From: Isoptericola jiangsuensis
Lineage (GTDB): Bacteria > Actinomycetota > Actinomycetes > Actinomycetales > Cellulomonadaceae
DNA: 64,000 bases
Assembly: GCF_002563715.1 (NCBI RefSeq)
Contig: NZ_PDJJ01000001.1
Coordinates: 1,302,001 to 1,366,000, forward strand
Direction of reading: 5' to 3'
Numbering within the stretch: position 1 is the stretch's first letter; each line of letters begins with the position of its first letter. The notes under the pieces were generated by a model. It was not told the origin of the DNA and made no database searches. It was given only the letters and a program-made list of their open reading frames with translations. The position numbers and the translations under genes are program-made. Below are positions 60,237 to 64,000 of this stretch, piece after piece.

Positions 60237-61180
60237 GCGCCGCGACCACTTCCCCGGTTCCCGCCACGGACGGCGCGTCCGCCCCCGGCACCCCGACCGG
60301 CGTCGAGCTCCGGCCGGCCCCGCGTCGTCGGTTCCGTCCCGGCAAGGTCCTGCTGAGCCTGCTCGGGATCGCCGTCGCCCTGGCCTGGGTGTTCCCCGTC
60401 TACTGGATGCTGCTGTCGGCCGTCACCCCGAACGCCCGGCTGCGCAGCACCACCCCCACCTTCCTGCCGATCTACTTCACGACGTCGAACTTCGAGTCCG
60501 TCATCACCGACGGCGGGTTCACCAAGGCGCTCGGCATGAGCCTCATGATCACGGGCGTCACCCTCGTGTGCGTCCTCGTCTTCGCGTTCTTCGGCGCGCT
60601 CGCGATCAGCCGGTGGAAGTTCCGCGGCCGCACCGCCTTCATCCTCGCCGTGCTGTTCATCCAGATGCTGCCGGCCGAGGGCCTGTTCATCGCGCAGTAC
60701 AAGATGCTCTCGACGTTCGGCGAGACCGCCCCGATGTTCGGCCTCAACTCCGTCCTGGGCATCTCGATCCTCTACACGGCGATGCTCATCCCCTTCACGA
60801 TCTGGATGCTGCGCGGGTTCGTCGCGGGCGTCCCGGCCGAGCTGGAGGAGGCCGCGATGGTCGACGGGCTGTCCCGCACCAAGGCGTTCATCCGCATCAC
60901 GTTCCCGCTGCTGGCACCCGGCCTCGTCGCCTCCGGCGTCTACGCGTTCCTCCAGGCGTGGAACGAGTTCACGACGGCCCTGGTCGTCCTGCCCGCCGAG
61001 TCCAAGCAGACGCTGCCGGTCTGGCTGCGCAGCTTCCTGTCCGCCTCGGCGAACCAGGGCATCAACTGGGCCGAGGTGATGGCGGCCTCCACCCTGATCG
61101 CGATCCCGGTCATCGTCTTCTTCATGATCGTCCAGGGCCGGATGACCTCCGGGCTCGTGTCCGGAGCGGTGAAGGGCTGA
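60233..61180 (+). CDS. Sugar ABC transporter permease, second subunit (MalG-like)
   Basis: A 315-residue permease. Helix 1 contains LGIAVALAWVFPVYWMLLSA. The EAA loop is LEEAAMVDGLSRTKAFIRIT, and the QAWNEFTTALV segment is typical of CUT1 permeases. It pairs with the preceding gene and is followed after one base by the ROK kinase. Confidence 0.93.
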   Translation: MSAATTSPVPATDGASAPGTPTGVELRPAPRRRFRPGKVLLSLLGIAVALAWVFPVYWMLLSAVTPNARLRSTTPTFLPIYFTTSNFESVITDGGFTKALGMSLMITGVTLVCVLVFAFFGALAISRWKFRGRTAFILAVLFIQMLPAEGLFIAQYKMLSTFGETAPMFGLNSVLGISILYTAMLIPFTIWMLRGFVAGVPAELEEAAMVDGLSRTKAFIRITFPLLAPGLVASGVYAFLQAWNEFTTALVVLPAESKQTLPVWLRSFLSASANQGINWAEVMAASTLIAIPVIVFFMIVQGRMTSGLVSGAVKG

Positions 61181-61181
61181 C

Positions 61182-62171
61182 GTGAACGACCTCGCAACGG
61201 CGACGCCCGTGGCGTCGCCCGGCCTGAGCGTGGGCCTGGACATCGGCGGCACCAAGACCCTCGCGGTCCTGCTCGCCCCGGACGGCGCGGTCCTCGCGCA
61301 GTCGCGCCTCGCCACGGAGCAGGGCGCGGCCGGGGTGATCGACGGTGCCGTCCGGGCCGTGGAAGGCGTGACCCGGCAGGCCGGGGTGCCCGTCTCCGCG
61401 GTCACGGGCGTGGGCGTCGGCGTGCCCGGCCTGGTCGACGCGGACGACGGCACGGTGCGCCACGCGGTGAACCTCGGCCTCAACGGCGACCCCCTGGAGC
61501 TCGCGGCCCTGCTGTCGGATCGTCTCGGCGGCGTCGGCGTGGAGGTCGAGAACGACCTCAACGCCGCCGCCGTCGGCGCGGCCCACCTCGTCGAGGCCGA
61601 GAGTGGCAGCGGTGCCACCGACCTGGCGTTCCTCGCCCTGGGGACGGGCCTGGCGGCCGGTCTGGTGCTCGGCGGCCGGCTCCGGCGCGGCGCCTCCGGG
61701 GCCGCGGGGGAGATCGGGCACGTCCCGGTCGACCCGGCGGGCCCGCTGTGCGGCTGCGGCCAGCGCGGCTGCCTCGAGCTGTACGCGTCCGGCACGGCCG
61801 TGTCCACGATGTGGCCGTCCCGGGGCGACCGGCCGGCGCCCGTGGAGCTCTTCGATGCCGCCGCGCGGGGTGACCTCGCCGCGATCGCCGCCCGCGACCG
61901 GTACGCTCGCGCCGTCGCCGCCGCCGTGCGGATGCTCGTGCTGAGCGTCGACGTGCAGCACGTCGTGCTCGGTGGTGGCGTCGCCCAGCTCGGCGTCCCG
62001 CTCCTGGACGCCGTGCGCTCCGCCCTGACCGACGAGTCCGACCTCTCGCCGTTCCTGCGCTCGCTGGACCTGCCCGCGCGGGTCCGGCTGGCCCCGGGAC
62101 GCGTGCCGGTCGGCGCGGTCGGTGCGGCGGTCGTCGGGCGCGGTCCCACCGCGCGGGCGACCCGCCCGTAA
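61182..62171 (+). CDS. ROK family sugar kinase, probable amino-sugar kinase
   Basis: A 329-residue kinase. The ATP phosphate loop is LDIGGTKT (about 19-26), the sugar and catalytic Asp region is VENDLNAAA, and the zinc motif is GEIGHVPVD followed by CGCGQRGCLE. There is no N-terminal DNA-binding domain. Position between permeases and nagB suggests phosphorylation of incoming GlcNAc or a related hexosamine; glucokinase activity is the alternative. It starts one base after the permease stop. Confidence 0.9.
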   Translation: MNDLATATPVASPGLSVGLDIGGTKTLAVLLAPDGAVLAQSRLATEQGAAGVIDGAVRAVEGVTRQAGVPVSAVTGVGVGVPGLVDADDGTVRHAVNLGLNGDPLELAALLSDRLGGVGVEVENDLNAAAVGAAHLVEAESGSGATDLAFLALGTGLAAGLVLGGRLRRGASGAAGEIGHVPVDPAGPLCGCGQRGCLELYASGTAVSTMWPSRGDRPAPVELFDAAARGDLAAIAARDRYARAVAAAVRMLVLSVDVQHVVLGGGVAQLGVPLLDAVRSALTDESDLSPFLRSLDLPARVRLAPGRVPVGAVGAAVVGRGPTARATRP

Positions 62172-62246
62172 CGAACGAACCCCGAGCCGGAGCGCGGCAC
62201 CCACCCCCCTGACCGCGCCCGGCACGACCGAGAGGACACCCACCCC

Positions 62247-63560
62247 GTGAACCCCCGTCGTCGCGCCGCGGCCCTTGCCGCGACCTTGGCGCTGGTCCCT
62301 GCCCTTGCCGCCTGCGGGTCCGGTGAGCCGGTCCCGGAGAGCTCGAACGACATCGTGATGTGGCTGGTCGGCCCCGACACGGGCGACGCCCTGCGCGAGC
62401 ACCTCGTCACGACGTTCGAGGAGCGCAACCCCGGCGCCACGCTCACGATCGAGGAGAAGGACTGGTCGACGATCCTCGAGGACCTCGACACGTCCCTCGG
62501 TGACCCCGCGCTCACGCCGGACGTCGTCGAGATGGGCAACACCCAGGCCCCGACGTACACGACGGCGGGCGCGTTCCGCGAGATCTCCCCGGAGCTGTAC
62601 GCCGAGCTCGGCGGCGACGACCTGCTCCAGTCGTTCGTCGAGGCCGGCTCCGTCGACGGGACCGTCTACGCGCTGCCCTACTACTTCGGCTCCCGGTACG
62701 TCTTCTACCGCAAGGACGTGTGGAAGGCCGCGGGCGTGGACGTGCCCAAGACGCTCGACGAGTTCGGCGACGCCGTCAAGAAGCTCCACGCCGACACGAT
62801 GGCGGGCTTCGCCATGGGCGGCCAGGACTGGCGCAACGGCATCTCCTGGGTGTTCGCGAACGGCGGCGAGCTGGCCGTCAAGCAGGGCGACTCGTGGGTC
62901 TCGACGCTCTCCGACCCGAACACAGTCAAGGGTCTGGAGCAGTGGCAGGACGTCTACGTCAACGCCTCGTACCTCCCGGCCACCGAGATCGACAACTCCT
63001 ACTGGGACTTCGTCAACGACGGCGTGGAGTCCGAGGCCCCGGCCGCGGCGACCATGATGGCGCCGGCGTGGGCCCGCTGGTCCATCGGTGACCTCGTGCG
63101 CAACGACGACGGTGCCGAGGTCCGCGACGGCATGGCGGACTCGAGCCGCTTCGACATCTTCGCGCTGCCCGGCGTCGACGGCGGCGTCGCCCCGGTGTTC
63201 GCCGGCGGCTCGAACCTGGCGATCTCCGCGATGACCCGCAACGTCGAGCTGTCCGAGGACCTGCTGCGCGTCGTCTACTCGGACGAGTACCAGACCCTCC
63301 TCGCGGAGTCGGGCCTGGGGCCGGCCAACCAGACGTTCACCGAGGCGATGGAGGGCGACAAGTTCGGGCGCACCCTCGTCGAGACGGCCCAGGCGTCCCA
63401 GCTGACGCCGCCCGCGCCGGGCTGGGCCGACATCGAGGCGCAGGGCATCTACGAGAACCTCTTCAAGGAGATCGCGCGCGGTGGCGACGTGGCGCAGGTC
63501 GCCGCGAAGTACGACGCGATCATCACGCCGCTGCTCGACGGCACGGCCGACGACGAGTGA
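62247..63560 (+). CDS. Sugar ABC transporter substrate-binding lipoprotein, paralogue 2
   Basis: A 437-residue solute-binding protein with lipobox LAAC (Cys23). It is clearly a paralogue of the protein at 57880, sharing long blocks such as GGQDWRNGISWVFANGGELA, STLSDPNTV and ALPYYFGSRY, with most differences in surface loops and the N-terminus. Only one permease pair exists, so both probably dock on it with different ligand ranges. A GAGAGGA ribosome site lies upstream of the GTG. Confidence 0.92.
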   Translation: MNPRRRAAALAATLALVPALAACGSGEPVPESSNDIVMWLVGPDTGDALREHLVTTFEERNPGATLTIEEKDWSTILEDLDTSLGDPALTPDVVEMGNTQAPTYTTAGAFREISPELYAELGGDDLLQSFVEAGSVDGTVYALPYYFGSRYVFYRKDVWKAAGVDVPKTLDEFGDAVKKLHADTMAGFAMGGQDWRNGISWVFANGGELAVKQGDSWVSTLSDPNTVKGLEQWQDVYVNASYLPATEIDNSYWDFVNDGVESEAPAAATMMAPAWARWSIGDLVRNDDGAEVRDGMADSSRFDIFALPGVDGGVAPVFAGGSNLAISAMTRNVELSEDLLRVVYSDEYQTLLAESGLGPANQTFTEAMEGDKFGRTLVETAQASQLTPPAPGWADIEAQGIYENLFKEIARGGDVAQVAAKYDAIITPLLDGTADDE

Positions 63561-63609
63561 CCCCGGGGGTGCGGCGGCGCCGCGCCCCGGTGACAGGAAG
63601 GAAGGAACC

Positions 63610-64000
63610 ATGGAGGTCGTGATCGCTCCCGCCGAGGAGCTCGCGGTGCTGGCCGCGGACGCGATCGAGGCGCTGCTGCGCCGTCGCTCCGACGCCGTGC
63701 TCGGGCTGGCGACGGGGTCGAGCCCGCTCAAGGTCTACGACGAGCTGGCTCGCCGGCACGCCGAGGAGGGGCTGTCGTTCGCGCAGGCCCGCGGCTTCAT
63801 GCTCGACGAGTACGTGGGCCTCGACGCCGAGCACCCGGAGCGGTACCGCAACGTCATCGCGACCGAGATCGCGGAGCGCGTCCGGTGGCCGGCCGAGCAG
63901 GTCCAGGGGCCGGACGGCCTCGCCGCGGACCTGCCGGCGGCCTGCGCGGCCTACGAGGAGGCGATCGAGGCCGCCGGGGGCGTGGACCTGCAGATCCTCG
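63610..64000 (+). CDS. nagB: Glucosamine-6-phosphate deaminase, 3' end outside window
   Basis: The first 130 residues of an aldose-ketose isomerase/deaminase converting glucosamine-6-phosphate to fructose-6-phosphate and ammonia. LGLATGSSPLKVYDEL is the phosphate-binding loop, and MLDEYVGLDAEHPERYRN is the family signature with the catalytic Asp. GGAAGGAA precedes the ATG. It follows paralogue 2 by 49 bp, so uptake leads to glycolysis. The matching deacetylase NagA is not in the window. Confidence 0.94.
   Translation, partial: MEVVIAPAEELAVLAADAIEALLRRRSDAVLGLATGSSPLKVYDELARRHAEEGLSFAQARGFMLDEYVGLDAEHPERYRNVIATEIAERVRWPAEQVQGPDGLAADLPAACAAYEEAIEAAGGVDLQIL

Overview
The window is chromosomal DNA from a very high-GC actinobacterium. 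The tmRNA tag (ADNKRTDFALAA), the acyl-CoA carboxylase split into alpha, beta and epsilon genes, the Tad pilus locus and the GC-rich hairpins without T-tracts all fit Actinomycetota. A soil-dwelling Micrococcales relative (Cellulomonadaceae or Promicromonosporaceae) is my inference from gene content. Genes are packed tightly, with many ATGA/GTGA overlaps. I see no IS element, prophage, CRISPR array or tRNA gene. At least twenty genes have a TANNNT-type -10 hexamer only 5-8 bp before the start codon, so leaderless transcription appears to be common.

Bases 1-14,600 hold nucleoside uptake and salvage: two ABC permeases, cdd, deoA, a C39-like peptidase homologue, add and deoC. Further on are purine nucleoside phosphorylase paired with a phosphohexomutase-type enzyme, and lpdA. 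An ABC ATPase/permease pair and an FAD siderophore-interacting protein, with an IdeR-like operator over its start, interrupt this block. Bases 14,600-29,400 hold an endonuclease/exonuclease/phosphatase-type membrane protein, a Nudix hydrolase, an MFS exporter, the biotin carboxylase/BCCP subunit, Maf, an AEC transporter, a DUF885 peptidase-like protein, the acyl-CoA carboxylase beta/epsilon operon, birA and a class III nucleotide cyclase. The set birA, accD, accE, maf, accA, lpdA, pnp, pmm, add, deoA and cdd recalls, from memory, the Mycobacterium tuberculosis Rv3279c-Rv3315c neighbourhood.

Bases 29,400-38,200 are mixed: a YedK/HMCES protein, a Bcr-type exporter behind a perfect palindrome, a phytase-like esterase fused to a glycerophosphodiesterase behind a PHO-box-like array, an LCP ligase, a divergent LysG/LysE pair and a DapC-like aminotransferase. 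Bases 38,490-43,120 are a seven-gene Tad pilus operon. Bases 43,200-49,250 carry prfB, ftsE-ftsX, an M23 hydrolase activator, smpB and ssrA: division and ribosome rescue.

Bases 49,400-64,000 look like amino-sugar and D-amino-acid catabolism. An alcohol dehydrogenase is followed by an operon for a cytosolic GH20 hexosaminidase, an N-acyl-D-amino-acid deacylase, a D-threonine-aldolase/D-serine-dehydratase-like enzyme and RidA. Next, after a DUF4349 lipoprotein, come a ROK regulator, a sugar ABC transporter with two paralogous binding proteins around one permease pair and a ROK kinase, and the start of nagB.

The most unusual structure is two intergenic arrays of a GCTGASTC motif at exact 20-bp spacing (near 36,900 and 44,400). 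Other regulatory observations are a 19-bp element shared by the two carboxylase promoters, the PHO-box-like array, and an inverted repeat at the ROK promoter that is partly echoed upstream of the hexosaminidase operon.
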